A stretch of 64,000 bases of DNA from Acidovorax sp. GW101-3H11 (GCF_001633105.1 NZ_LUKZ01000014.1:28420-92419), one strand, 5' to 3'; counted from the stretch's first letter, positions 52,989 to 62,101 are shown. Numbers and translations: made by a program. Notes: a model not told the origin generated them from the letters alone.

Positions 52989-54226
52989 AGTGCCGACACT
53001 GCGGCAGCCCGCTGCAACTCACGTTCCTGGACCTGGGCAGCGCGCCCCCGTCCAACGCCTACCTCAGCGCGGCCGCGCTGCGTGCGCCCGAAACCTGGTT
53101 TCCGCTGCGCCTCTTGGTCTGCGAAACCTGCTGGCTGGTGCAGACCGAAGACCACGCGGGGCGCGAGGCGCTGTTCACCGACGACTACGCGTACTTCAGC
53201 TCGTTCTCATCGTCGTGGCTCGCCCATGCCCAGGCCTATGTCGAGGCAATGCGTGAGCGCCTGGGCCTCACCGCCGACAGCCGCGTGGTCGAGGTCGCAT
53301 CGAACGACGGCTACCTGCTGCAATACGTGCAGGCCGCCGGCATCCCCTGTTACGGCGTGGAGCCCACCGCCAGCACGGCGGCCGCCGCCCGCGCCAAAGG
53401 CATCGCGGTGGTGGATCGCTTCTTTGGCGTGGCCCTGGCCGACGAGCTGGCCGCCGCCGACCGGCAGGCCGACCTGATCGCCGCCAACAACGTGCTGGCC
53501 CATGTGCCCGACATCAACGACTTTGTGGGCGGCTTCACGCGCCTGCTCAAGCCCCACGGTGTGGCCACTTTCGAGTTCCCACACCTGCTGCGCATGGTGG
53601 AAGGTTGCCAGTTCGACACGGCGTACCACGAGCACTATTCCTATTTGTCGCTCACGGCGGTGCAGCGCATCTTTGCGGCCAATGGCCTCGTGGTGATCGA
53701 CGTGCAGGAGCTGCCCACGCATGGCGGCAGCCTGCGCGTGTTTGCCGCCCGCGCAGATACCGTGGGCCACCCCCAGGCCACGCCCGAAGGCGCTGCGCGA
53801 GTGCAGCAACTGCTGGCCACCGAGGCGGTGGCGGGTTTGCTGGGCGCCGGTTTTTACAGCGATTTCCAGGCCCAGGCCATACGGGTCAAGCGCGAGCTGC
53901 TCGCCTTTTTGCTGCAATGCCAGGCCGATGGCATCACCGTGGGCGCGTACGGCGCCGCGGCCAAGGGCAACACCCTGCTCAACTTTGCGGGCGTGCGGCC
54001 TGACCTGCTGCCCTACGTGGTGGACAAGAACCCGGCCAAACAGGATCAATATCTGCCCGGCAGCCATATCCCGGTGGTGAGCGAAGCGCACCTGCGCGCC
54101 CACCAGCCGCAGCGCATCCTCATCCTGCCCTGGAACCTGCGCAGCGAGGTGGCCGACCAGCTGGACTACACGCGCAGCTGGGGCGCGCAGATGGTGGTGG
54201 CCGTGCCGCGCCTGGAGGTGTTTTAG
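52985..54226 (+). CDS. NDP-hexose C-methyltransferase (TylCIII/NovU class)
   Basis: 413 residues from a GTG that overlaps the epimerase stop. The start is supported by the zinc-binding C3-x-x-C6 right at the N-terminus and C46-x-x-C49. The SAM-binding motif EVASNDGYLLQYV spans about 103-115. A C-terminal Rossmann-like domain typical of this class includes YGAAAKGNTLLNFAG. The family adds a methyl carbon to C3 or C5 of 4-keto-6-deoxysugars. It points to a branched-chain sugar as the operon's product. Confidence 0.88.
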   Translation: MKCRHCGSPLQLTFLDLGSAPPSNAYLSAAALRAPETWFPLRLLVCETCWLVQTEDHAGREALFTDDYAYFSSFSSSWLAHAQAYVEAMRERLGLTADSRVVEVASNDGYLLQYVQAAGIPCYGVEPTASTAAAARAKGIAVVDRFFGVALADELAAADRQADLIAANNVLAHVPDINDFVGGFTRLLKPHGVATFEFPHLLRMVEGCQFDTAYHEHYSYLSLTAVQRIFAANGLVVIDVQELPTHGGSLRVFAARADTVGHPQATPEGAARVQQLLATEAVAGLLGAGFYSDFQAQAIRVKRELLAFLLQCQADGITVGAYGAAAKGNTLLNFAGVRPDLLPYVVDKNPAKQDQYLPGSHIPVVSEAHLRAHQPQRILILPWNLRSEVADQLDYTRSWGAQMVVAVPRLEVF

Positions 54227-54715
54227 GTGATCGAGCTGCACCCCACTGCCAAGGTCTCGCACCTGGCCGACATTGAAGACTCGGTGCGTGGCACGCGCAT
54301 CGTGGTGGGCGCGCATTCGGTGATCGACAGCTTCGTCAAGGTCAAGCCTGCGGGCGGCAGTGGCGACCTGGTGGTGGGCGAGCATGTGGTGATCAACGCG
54401 GGCTGTGTGCTCTACACCGGCAACGGCATCCATATCGGTAATTACGTGGCCATTGCCGCCAACTGCACCTTTGCGCCGGTCAACCACGCCTATGCCGACC
54501 GCAGCCGCTTGATCCGTGAGCAGGGCTTTCTGCCCAGCAAGGGCGGCATCGTGATCGAGGACGACGTGTGGATCGGCGCCAACTGCGTGCTGCTGGATGG
54601 CGCCGTGCTGCGGCGCGGTTGCGTGGTGGGCGCGGGCTCCATCGTGCGCGGTGAGCTGCTGGCGTACACCGTATATGCGGGCCAGCCGCTGGCGGCCGTG
54701 GGGGAGCGCCGGTGA
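54227..54715 (+). CDS. Hexapeptide-repeat acyltransferase
   Basis: 162 residues from a GTG directly after the methyltransferase stop. The left-handed beta helix is shown by repeats such as VVGEHVVINAGCVLYTGNGI, HIGNYVAIAANC and IEDDVWIGANCVLLDGAVLR, with a likely catalytic His in PVNHAY. It probably O-acetylates the sugar, as similar enzymes do in surface-glycan clusters. The acceptor and position are unknown. It overlaps the reductase gene by 4 bases (GTGA). Confidence 0.82.
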   Translation: MIELHPTAKVSHLADIEDSVRGTRIVVGAHSVIDSFVKVKPAGGSGDLVVGEHVVINAGCVLYTGNGIHIGNYVAIAANCTFAPVNHAYADRSRLIREQGFLPSKGGIVIEDDVWIGANCVLLDGAVLRRGCVVGAGSIVRGELLAYTVYAGQPLAAVGERR

Positions 54716-55527
54716 CGGGCCTGCCCCCTTCGACGTTTACCGTGCTGGGCGCCTCGGGCTACATCGGCAGTCGCCTGGTGGCGCACCTGCAGGCCCAGGG
54801 CCACACCGTGTGGGCGCCCACGCGTGGCGCTGCCGAGGTGTTCACCCGCCCGCTGGGCCATGTGATCTATTGCGTGGGGCTCACTGCCGACTTCCGCACG
54901 CGCCCGTTCGACACCGTGGACGCCCATGTGGGCCTGCTGGCCGAGGTGCTGCGGCGCGCGCAGTTCGACTCGCTGTTGTACCTGTCGTCCACCCGGGTCT
55001 ACATGGGCGCCACCCGCACTGACGAAGACGCGCCCCTGTCCGTGCTGCCGGGCGACCCGTCGTACCTCTACAACCTCACCAAGCTCACCGGCGAATCGCT
55101 GTGCCACGCCAGCGGCCGCACCGGTGTGCGCGTGGCGCGGCTCTCGAACGTGGTGGGGCCGGGGTTGGACGCCGCATCGGGCAACCTGGTGGCCGACCTG
55201 CTGCACCAGGCGCGGCAGGGCCGGGTGGTGCTGCGTTCCGATCCGCAGTCTGCCAAGGACTACGTGCAGGTGGCCGATGTTCTGGACTGGTTGCCGCGCA
55301 TTGCGCTGCAAGGCCGTGCCACGGTCTACAACCTGGCCAGTGGCTGCCAGACCTCCCATGCACAGTGGCTGGACTGGCTGCAGGCCCGCACCGGCTGCGC
55401 GGTAGAGGTGCTGCCCGGCGCGCCGCTGCAGCCGTTTTCCCCGATTGCCGTGTCGCGCCTGCAGGGCGAGTGGGGCGTTGTGCCCCGCCCTCTCTGGGAC
55501 GACAGCTTGCTTGCTGCGATTGAATGA
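54712..55527 (+). CDS. NAD(P)-dependent sugar epimerase/ketoreductase (extended SDR)
   Basis: 271 residues from a GTG. The cofactor motif is GASGYIG at 13-19, the catalytic pair Y120-NLT-K124, and a Ser/Thr lies in LSSTRVYMGA. Short SDRs of this kind in deoxysugar operons reduce the 4-keto group as the last step before transfer. That is the proposed role here, on a CDP-4-keto-6-deoxy C-methyl hexose. Epimerase activity cannot be excluded. Confidence 0.83.
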   Translation: MTGLPPSTFTVLGASGYIGSRLVAHLQAQGHTVWAPTRGAAEVFTRPLGHVIYCVGLTADFRTRPFDTVDAHVGLLAEVLRRAQFDSLLYLSSTRVYMGATRTDEDAPLSVLPGDPSYLYNLTKLTGESLCHASGRTGVRVARLSNVVGPGLDAASGNLVADLLHQARQGRVVLRSDPQSAKDYVQVADVLDWLPRIALQGRATVYNLASGCQTSHAQWLDWLQARTGCAVEVLPGAPLQPFSPIAVSRLQGEWGVVPRPLWDDSLLAAIE

Positions 55528-55553
55528 ATGACGACCCCGTTGGAGTACCTGCC

Positions 55554-56333
55554 ATGAACCCCGTTGACCAATTCGCCCAGGAGCGCCGCGACCGCCTCGC
55601 GGGCTATGCCCAGGACACCGCCTTCCAGACCCTGTCGCGCGACTGGCTGCAGGCCTCGATGCAGCGGCAGTATGTCTACAACTTCGACTGGATGGGACGG
55701 CCCATCATCCAGTACCCGCAGGACATGGTGGCCATGCAGGAGCTGGTGTGGCGCGTGCGGCCAGACCTGATCATCGAGACCGGCATTGCCCACGGCGGCT
55801 CGCTGGTGCTCAGCGCCTCGCTGCTGGCGCTGCTGGACATGAGCGACGCCATCGAGGCGGGCACCACGCTCGACCCGCGCACCTCGCGCCGCAAGGTGCT
55901 GGGTGTGGACATCGATATCCGCGCACACAATCGCGCCGCCATCGAAGCCCACCCCATGGCCAGCCGCATCGCGATGATCCAGGGCTCGGCCGTGGCGCCC
56001 GAGGTGGTGCAGCAGGTGCACGCATTTGCCCAGGGTTACCAGCGTGTGTTGGTGTGCCTGGATTCCATGCACACGCACGACCATGTGCTGGGCGAGCTCG
56101 ATGCCTATGCGCCGCTGGTCACGCCCGGCAGCTACTGCGTGGTGTTCGACACCTTTGTGGAAGACATGCCACCCAAGTTCTTTGCCGACCGCCCCTGGGA
56201 CGTGGGCAACAACCCCAAGACGGCGGTGCACCAGTGGCTGGCCGGGCACGCCGAGTTCGAGATCGACGCCGAGATGGAGCAGCGCCTGCAGGTCACAGTG
56301 GCGCCACACGGGTTTCTGCGGCGCAAGGGGTGA
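55554..56333 (+). CDS. CmcI/rhamnosyl O-methyltransferase family protein
   Basis: 259 residues from the ATG at 55554, which has GGAG 8 bases upstream; an ATG at 55524 that overlaps the previous stop would add ten residues. The SAM-like motif is LIIETGIAHGGSLVL, followed by GVDIDIRAHN and the metal-site region CLDSMHTHDHVLGELDAYA. The family is often labelled cephalosporin hydroxylase, but includes sugar O-methyltransferases and has a methyltransferase fold. In this operon it most likely O-methylates the deoxysugar. It is the last gene of the operon. Confidence 0.82.
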   Translation: MNPVDQFAQERRDRLAGYAQDTAFQTLSRDWLQASMQRQYVYNFDWMGRPIIQYPQDMVAMQELVWRVRPDLIIETGIAHGGSLVLSASLLALLDMSDAIEAGTTLDPRTSRRKVLGVDIDIRAHNRAAIEAHPMASRIAMIQGSAVAPEVVQQVHAFAQGYQRVLVCLDSMHTHDHVLGELDAYAPLVTPGSYCVVFDTFVEDMPPKFFADRPWDVGNNPKTAVHQWLAGHAEFEIDAEMEQRLQVTVAPHGFLRRKG

Positions 56334-56351
56334 TGGGTGCAGGAAATATAG

Positions 56352-56410
56352 AAAAAAATGCTGCCTTCCGCGCGGTAGGTTTGCATTTATAGCTATAATT
56401 TTTATAGCAA
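56352..56410 (+). repeat. Dispersed AT-rich repeat, copy 9
   Basis: AAAAAAATGCTGCCTTCCGC at the left, GGTAGGTTTGCATTTATAGC in the middle and TATAATTTTTATAGCAAATG at the right. It lies between the sugar operon and the convergent GT41 gene and, with its palindrome, may mark both 3' ends. Confidence 0.7.
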
Positions 56411-56447
56411 ATGACGCAGTGCAGCCCGATAGCTGCACACCAAGGCA

Positions 56448-58667
56448 TCACGCGGCGGGGCTGGCTCCCATGTCCAGGCCCATCGCCTGCGTGGCATGCC
56501 GCAAATAGGTCACGGCAAATTCGGTGTGGCCGTGGGCATGTTCCACCTCGGCCAGGCAGGCCAGGGCCACCGGGTCGTTGGGCATGGCGCTGAGCACGGT
56601 TTCGGCCAGTTCGGTCACGGCGATCCAGTGGCGGTCCTTGAGGGCCGGGCCCGCGCTGGTGTCTGAGTCGGTGGCGAGTGTGGGCGGCGGGGCGGCCTTG
56701 GCCTTGTCCACCAGGTCCTGCAGGCGCTGGTGGGCCTCGTGCAGGCTCACGCGCTGGCCGGGTTTCAGGCCCACGCCGGGCACGGGCGGCTGGGTCCAGG
56801 CCTCGGGCAGCTGGGGCAGCCAGTCCTGGATCGCCAGGGCCTGGGCGGCGGGGTCGTCCGGGTGTTCAGCGCGGGCCAGCCACTGCAGCCACATCACGCG
56901 GAGGCCTTCGGCAAAGTGGTGGTTGAAGATGTCCTCGCGCATCAGGGCAGAGGCCTCTACCTCGGCGCGCAGCCCCTGCCGCAGGGTGTTCAGCGCCTGT
57001 GCGTCGGCCGCCAGGCTGGTGGCGATGCGCACATAGTCCTCGGGCGTCTCGGCCAGCCATTCGGTGCGGCCCAGGTAGGCCAGCAGGCCCACGCCCATGC
57101 GGCTCTTGAAGCTTTCGCCCACCATCGACACGATGGGCAGGCCCATCCACAGCACGTCGAAGGTGGTGGTGCCGCCCGTGAGCGGGAAGGGGTCCAGCGC
57201 AATGTCGATGCGGTGGTAGGTGAGGTACTGGTTGTCGGTGCGCTGCGCCACCAGGTCCAGCTGTGCCGGGGGCAGGCCCAGGCGCTCGCAGCGCTCTCGG
57301 TAGGCCTGCGCAAAATCGGGTCGGTCGAAGTTCTTGCCTTCGATCAGCAGGCGAGACCCTGGCACGGCGGCCAGCACCTGGCCCCACAGGGCCAGCACCT
57401 CGTCGGTGAGTTTGCCCAGGTTGTTGCACGAGCCGAAGGTGATGAAACCATTGGCGAGTGCGGGCGCCGGGCGCACCTGGTAGCGCGGCTGGTAGCGCCA
57501 CAGCGGGTTGCGGCTCATGGGGCGGTAGCACGCAAACAGCGTGGGCAGGCGGTAGAGCTGTTCGGTGTACTGCGCCTCGGCACCGGGCGGGTCGGTGATC
57601 TCGTCGGTGAACTTGTAGTCCACGGCCGTGAGCCCGGTGGTGGCCGGGAACCCCAGCCACGACACCTGCACGGGCGCCGCCTTGTGCGCTAGGGCCAGCA
57701 GGCCGTTGTTGCCGGTGTGGCCCGCCAGGTCGATCAGGATGTCGATGCCTTCGGCGCGAATGGCCTCGGCCTGGTGCTGGGGGCTGAAGCCTGCCAGGGG
57801 CACAAAGTGGTCGGCGTGGCGCTGCACGCGCTCGGTCACATGGTCGTCGCGGGGGAAGAGGTAGAACGCAAACACCTCGAACTGCCGCCGGTCCAGCTGC
57901 GCCAGCAGCCCTTCGACAAAGTACATGACCGAATGCACGCGAAAGTCGGGCGAGAGGAAACCGATCTTCAGGCGCTTCCAGGGCGATCCCCGGTGGTCGG
58001 CAAAACTCGGCCATTCGGGCTGCAGCGGGGGCTCGAACGTGGCGCCGTACTGCCGTGCGGCGGCCGACAGCTGGGCGGCGTCCACCTCGGGGTCGGCCAG
58101 CATGAACAGCAGCTTGTTGGTGTAGTTGCCCGGGTCGTTGGGGCGAAGGCCGATGGCGGTTTCGCAGTCCTTGACCGCCTCGCGCACCTGGCCCAGCTCG
58201 CGCCGGTGGATGGAGCTTTGCATGAGCGCAGCCACGCGGTCGTGCAGGGTCTCGGCCAGGGCGGCGGCCTTCTGGCTGGCCTCAAACCCCTTGTCGTGCA
58301 GGCTCAGCAGGTAGCAGCACTCGGCCAGCTTGATCCAGCCAATGGCCTGCTGGGGGCGCAGCTCGCACACTTTTTCCAGCAGGGGCAGGGCGTCGATGTT
58401 GCGCGCCTGCTCGATCAGCACGTTGGCGTAGTTGACCAGCAGCTCGGCGTCGCCCGGCCAATACACATAGGCTTGTCGGTAGGCCTGGAGCGCTGCATCG
58501 AACTCGCGCTGTTTGTTCAGCGAGAAGCCCAGCAGCCGGTGGGCGCTGAGGTGGCGGCCGTTCTTGCGCAGCACCTGGCGGCACAGGCGGGTGAGAAGGG
58601 GCCAGTCGGCAGCGGCCAGCGCTGCCTGCAGGCGGGGCGTGTCCTGTTCGGTGTGTTTGGATTGCAC
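56448..58667 (-). CDS. TPR protein with GT41 O-GlcNAc-transferase-like domain, probable flagellin glycosyltransferase
   Basis: 739 residues from a GTG (58665-58667); no better start is seen. TPR-like helices fill about residues 1-200. The SPINDLY/OGT domain follows at 230-630: H245 in GFLSPDFRVHS corresponds to the conserved active-site His of OGT, K419 in CNNLGKL to the nucleotide-binding Lys, and G498-GTTTFD504 to the nucleotide loop. A further TPR-like segment lies at the C-terminus. Family members transfer sugars to Ser or Thr of proteins. Position between a sugar-nucleotide operon and a flagellin gene makes flagellin the likely acceptor; this is inferred. Confidence 0.85.
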   Translation of the reverse strand: MQSKHTEQDTPRLQAALAAADWPLLTRLCRQVLRKNGRHLSAHRLLGFSLNKQREFDAALQAYRQAYVYWPGDAELLVNYANVLIEQARNIDALPLLEKVCELRPQQAIGWIKLAECCYLLSLHDKGFEASQKAAALAETLHDRVAALMQSSIHRRELGQVREAVKDCETAIGLRPNDPGNYTNKLLFMLADPEVDAAQLSAAARQYGATFEPPLQPEWPSFADHRGSPWKRLKIGFLSPDFRVHSVMYFVEGLLAQLDRRQFEVFAFYLFPRDDHVTERVQRHADHFVPLAGFSPQHQAEAIRAEGIDILIDLAGHTGNNGLLALAHKAAPVQVSWLGFPATTGLTAVDYKFTDEITDPPGAEAQYTEQLYRLPTLFACYRPMSRNPLWRYQPRYQVRPAPALANGFITFGSCNNLGKLTDEVLALWGQVLAAVPGSRLLIEGKNFDRPDFAQAYRERCERLGLPPAQLDLVAQRTDNQYLTYHRIDIALDPFPLTGGTTTFDVLWMGLPIVSMVGESFKSRMGVGLLAYLGRTEWLAETPEDYVRIATSLAADAQALNTLRQGLRAEVEASALMREDIFNHHFAEGLRVMWLQWLARAEHPDDPAAQALAIQDWLPQLPEAWTQPPVPGVGLKPGQRVSLHEAHQRLQDLVDKAKAAPPPTLATDSDTSAGPALKDRHWIAVTELAETVLSAMPNDPVALACLAEVEHAHGHTEFAVTYLRHATQAMGLDMGASPAA

Positions 58668-58723
58668 GTTGGCGCCGATCTACGAGCAAAAGAGGGCAGG
58701 GTGTGGTGGCAGTGTGCCATGTG

Positions 58724-58748
58724 CAAAGGGGCCCGATGGGCCCCTTTG
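58724..58748 (-). terminator. Perfect hairpin downstream of the left flagellin gene
   Basis: CAAAGGGGCCC, a 3-base loop and GGGCCCCTTTG form an 11-bp perfect stem about 40 bases after the flagellin stop and before the GT41 gene. No long T-run follows on the minus strand, so termination may rely on the stem itself. Confidence 0.6.
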
Positions 58749-58789
58749 TCTTGCTGTTCCACTGCGCAGCGGTGGGCCGGGCAGATGGT

Positions 58790-60274
58790 TTACTTGAGCA
58801 GCGACAGCACGCCCTGCGGGATCTGGTTGGCCTGGGCCACCATCGCCGTGCCAGCCTGCTGCAGGATCTGGGCGCGCGACAGGTTGGCGGTTTCGGCCGC
58901 GAAGTCGGCGTCCTGGATGCGCGAGCGCGATGCGGACAGGTTTTCGGAGGTGATCTGCAGGCTGGAGATGCTGGTCTCGAAGCGCGATTGCAAGGCGCCC
59001 AGCTTGGCGCGCTCGCCATTGATGAAGGCCAGGGCCGAGTCCACGGTTTTCAGCGCGTCAGTGGCGTTGGTGAAGGTGGTCACATCCAGGTTGGCCACGG
59101 TGTGCAGCGAGGAGCCCCCGTTGTCCAGCTGGTTGCTGGCCGAGGTCACTGCGAACGACTTTTCGGAGTCCAGCGTGATGTAGCCGCCGGTGTTGATGAA
59201 TTCCACGTTGGCATCGGCCGCCAGCGTCCGGGTGGTGCCGTTGCTGGCACCTGCCGCGTCATAGCCGGTGACGGTGACCGCGCCCGCATTGGCGTTCACG
59301 GTGTCGCCGATCACGATGTTGTTGCCGGTGGCGTTGGTCAGGATGATCTGCGTGCCGTCGGAGTTGAGCGAGGCGTTGATGCCCGTCTTAGCCGATTGTT
59401 CATTGATGGCCGACACAGCGGGGGAGAGGCGGTCGGTGCCGGTACCCGCTACCAGCGTGAAGGAAATGGTGCGGGGGTTGGCGACGTTGTCGCCTTCCAG
59501 CGTCAGTGAGTACGAGCCCGCTGCCGCCATGCCACCCAGACGAACTTCGGTGCGTGCCGATGCCGTAACGCCCGTAGTGGCTTGTAGGGCGTTGATCTGA
59601 TCGGCCGTGGCCTTGGCATTGGCGCTGGCTGCGACCGTCAGGGTTCCGGTGCCCAGGTAGCCGCTGATGGCCACCGTACCGGTGGTCACACCGTTGGTGC
59701 CAGTGGTGGCCTGGGTGGCCGATGCGCCGATGCCCGAGCCGTTGGACGCGATGTTCTGGTTGTTGCCATAGACATTGGTGCGCAGGTTGGCCGTGGCCGC
59801 CACGATGGTCTGGTTGGCGTTGGCGCCCACCTGGAACTGTTGCGTACCGAACGTGCCGTCCAGCAGCTTGGAGCCGTTGAATTCCGTGGTTTGCGAGATG
59901 CGGTCCAGTTCGGACACCAGCTGGCCCACTTCCTGTTGCAGGGCTTGGCGGTCGCCGGCGCTGTTGGAGGCGTTGGCCGACTGCACCGCCAGTTCACGCA
60001 CCCGCTGCAGGATATTGCCCGCCGACCCCATCGCACCTTCAGCCACCTGGGCCAGCGAAATCCCGTCGTTCGCATTGCGAACAGCCTGGTTCAGGCCCCG
60101 GATCTGGCTGGTGAAGCGCTCGGAGATCGCCAGGCCAGCCGCATCGTCCTTGGCGCTGTTGATGCGCAGGCCCGACGACAGGCGCTGGATGGCTGAGTTG
60201 AGCGACATCTGGCTGGTGCCCAGGTTGCGCTGCGCGGTCAGCGAGCTGATATTGGTATTGATGGTTGCTGCCAT
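58790..60274 (-). CDS. fliC: Flagellin, left copy
   Basis: 494 residues. The conserved D0/D1 ends are present: [40 protein letters not shown] and, at the C-terminus, [20 protein letters not shown] with [12 protein letters not shown]. The middle, about 180-400, is the surface-exposed variable part, rich in Ser, Thr and Asn, and includes a flagellin hook-IN-like stretch ([20 protein letters not shown]). AAGGAG precedes the ATG. It is divergent from a very similar copy at 60595. A weak sigma-28 candidate lies at 60394-60421. Ser/Thr-rich loops are the usual glycosylation sites. Confidence 0.94.
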   Translation of the reverse strand: MAATINTNISSLTAQRNLGTSQMSLNSAIQRLSSGLRINSAKDDAAGLAISERFTSQIRGLNQAVRNANDGISLAQVAEGAMGSAGNILQRVRELAVQSANASNSAGDRQALQQEVGQLVSELDRISQTTEFNGSKLLDGTFGTQQFQVGANANQTIVAATANLRTNVYGNNQNIASNGSGIGASATQATTGTNGVTTGTVAISGYLGTGTLTVAASANAKATADQINALQATTGVTASARTEVRLGGMAAAGSYSLTLEGDNVANPRTISFTLVAGTGTDRLSPAVSAINEQSAKTGINASLNSDGTQIILTNATGNNIVIGDTVNANAGAVTVTGYDAAGASNGTTRTLAADANVEFINTGGYITLDSEKSFAVTSASNQLDNGGSSLHTVANLDVTTFTNATDALKTVDSALAFINGERAKLGALQSRFETSISSLQITSENLSASRSRIQDADFAAETANLSRAQILQQAGTAMVAQANQIPQGVLSLLK

Positions 60275-60393
60275 GGCGAAACTCCTTAACGTCGCGAGAC
60301 GGATCTGTTTGCCGGTTCAAGCGCACCCGTCCGGCTGTCAATGAGGGAACGATGGGTGAATTGTGGGGATGCCACTTTTGTGTGTTAGCCCGA

Positions 60394-60421
60394 TAAGCGG
60401 CCAAAAAGTCCCACAACTTGT
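60394..60421 (-). promoter_or_regulatory. Possible sigma-28 promoter for the left flagellin gene
   Basis: On the minus strand: ACAAGTTG, a 12-base spacer and GCCGCTTA. Matches are five and six of eight with the FliA consensus, with one base more than the usual spacer. It is weaker than the site for the right copy, suggesting unequal expression. Confidence 0.4.
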
Positions 60422-60432
60422 GCGTTTGACCC

Positions 60433-60459
60433 TCAAGTTTTCCGGCGGCCACCCGAAAA
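60433..60459 (+). promoter_or_regulatory. Sigma-28 promoter for the right flagellin gene
   Basis: TCAAGTTT at 60433-60440, an 11-base spacer and CCCGAAAA at 60452-60459. The first box matches seven of eight and the second six of eight of the FliA consensus. It lies about 135 bases before the ATG, leaving a long leader. Confidence 0.7.
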
Positions 60460-60594
60460 CACTTTCAACGGACCATGAGTGGCCCGCCGTTCACCAGACG
60501 CCCCAGGCGCTGGGAACCCAGGAGGCCAGCACGGTGCTGGCGCCCCGGCTGGCGGCAACGCCATATTCAGTCAGTTCTTTTCTGGAGATTTGCA

Positions 60595-62082
60595 ATGGCT
60601 TCCACCATCAACACCAACGTGGCTTCGCTCACCGCTCAGCGCAATCTGGGCATGAGCCAGACTTCGCTGAACACTTCCATCCAACGCCTGTCGTCGGGTC
60701 TGCGCATCAATAGCGCCAAGGACGATGCGGCTGGCTTGGCCATTTCTGAGCGTTTCTCCAGCCAGATCCGCGGCCTGAACCAGGCGGTTCGCAATGCGAA
60801 CGACGGTATCTCCCTGGCGCAGACGGCTGAAGGCGCCTTGAAGGCCTCCGGCGACATCCTGCAACGTGTGCGTGAACTGGCTGTGCAGTCGGCCAACGCC
60901 TCCAACAGCGCTGGCGACCGCCAGGCCCTGCAACAGGAAGTGGGCCAGCTGGTGTCCGAACTGGACCGCATCTCGCAAACCACGGAATTCAACGGCTCCA
61001 AGCTGCTGGACGGCACGTTCGGTACGCAACAGTTCCAAGTGGGCGCCAACGCCAACCAGACCATCGTGGCGGCCACCGCCAACCTGCGCACCAGCGTGTA
61101 CGGCAACAACCAGAACGTGGCCTCCAACGGCTCGGGTATCGGCGCATCGGCCACCCAGGCCACCGCTGGCACCAACGGCGTGACCACGGGCTCCGTGGCC
61201 ATTGCTGGCTACCTGGGCACCGGCACCCTGACGGTGGCTGTGAGCGCCACGGCCAAGGCCACGGCCGACCAGATCAACGCGCTGAAGGCTGACACCGGCG
61301 TGACCGCCACGGCCCGCACCGAAGTGCGCCTGGGTGGCATGGCAGCGGCGGGTTCGTACTCGCTGACGCTGGAAGGCGACAACGTGGGCTCCGCCCGCAC
61401 CGTGTCCTTCACGCTGACCTCTGCCACCGGCACGGACCGCCTGTCGGCCGCCGTGTCCGCCATCAACGACCAGTCTGCCAAGACCGGTATCAATGCCTCG
61501 CTCAGCTCGGACGGTAGCCAGATCATTCTGAGCAACGCCACCGGCAACAACATCGTGGTGGGCGACACCGCCAATGCCAACGCGGCCAACGTGACGGTGA
61601 CGGGCTACGACGCAGCCGGTGCAGCCAACGGTGCCACGACCACGCTGAGTTCTGCCGCAGCCTCGGTGGAGTTCGTCAACACGGGTGGCTACATCACGCT
61701 GGACTCCGAAAAGTCCTTTGCTGTGTCCTCGGCCAGCAACCAGCTGGATGCTGGCGGCTCGGCCCTGCAAACGGTGGCCAACCTGGACGTGACCACGTTC
61801 AGCAACGCGACCAACGCGCTGAAGACTGTGGACTCGGCCCTGGCCTTCATCAACGGTGAGCGTGCCAAGCTCGGTGCTTTGCAATCGCGCTTTGAAACCT
61901 CGATCAGCAACCTGCAAGTGACGTCGGAAAACCTGTCCTCCTCGCGTTCGCGTATTCTGGACGCCGACTTCGCCGCAGAAACTGCCAACCTGTCGCGCTC
62001 GCAGATCCTGCAACAGGCTGGTACGGCGATGGTGGCCCAGGCCAACCAGCTGCCGCAAGGTGTGTTGGCCCTGCTGCGTTAA
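60595..62082 (+). CDS. fliC: Flagellin, right copy
   Basis: 495 residues from the ATG at 60595-60597; in-frame sequence before it is the leader. It aligns end to end with the left copy, with the same D0/D1 motifs ([32 protein letters not shown] at the C-terminus) and the same layout of the variable region. A 113-base stretch (60925-61037) is identical in DNA to 59832-59944 of the left copy. Differences cluster in the variable middle. It has a strong sigma-28 promoter candidate and a clear terminator, so it is likely the main filament gene. Confidence 0.94.
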   Translation: MASTINTNVASLTAQRNLGMSQTSLNTSIQRLSSGLRINSAKDDAAGLAISERFSSQIRGLNQAVRNANDGISLAQTAEGALKASGDILQRVRELAVQSANASNSAGDRQALQQEVGQLVSELDRISQTTEFNGSKLLDGTFGTQQFQVGANANQTIVAATANLRTSVYGNNQNVASNGSGIGASATQATAGTNGVTTGSVAIAGYLGTGTLTVAVSATAKATADQINALKADTGVTATARTEVRLGGMAAAGSYSLTLEGDNVGSARTVSFTLTSATGTDRLSAAVSAINDQSAKTGINASLSSDGSQIILSNATGNNIVVGDTANANAANVTVTGYDAAGAANGATTTLSSAAASVEFVNTGGYITLDSEKSFAVSSASNQLDAGGSALQTVANLDVTTFSNATNALKTVDSALAFINGERAKLGALQSRFETSISNLQVTSENLSSSRSRILDADFAAETANLSRSQILQQAGTAMVAQANQLPQGVLALLR

Positions 62083-62101
62083 CAAGCGGCGGGCAAGGCA
62101 G

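Larger units (their letters stand above)
60275..60594. other. 320-base divergent promoter region between the two flagellin genes
   Basis: It holds a weak sigma-28 candidate for the left gene and a good one for the right gene, and the two leaders (about 120 and 135 bases). No coding sequence or repeat is supported inside it. Both flanks are the 5' ends of near-identical genes in opposite orientation, so the region is enclosed by long inverted repeats. Confidence 0.65.

Noticed and set aside
50588-56333. 3,6-dideoxyhexose O-antigen cluster
   Set aside because: RfbF and RfbG are present but there is no RfbH-type dehydrase in the window; a C-methyltransferase is present instead.
58790-62082. Site-specific phase-variation switch of the Hin type between the flagellins
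   Set aside because: No recombinase gene and no short recombination sites are visible; only homologous recombination between the genes can be proposed.
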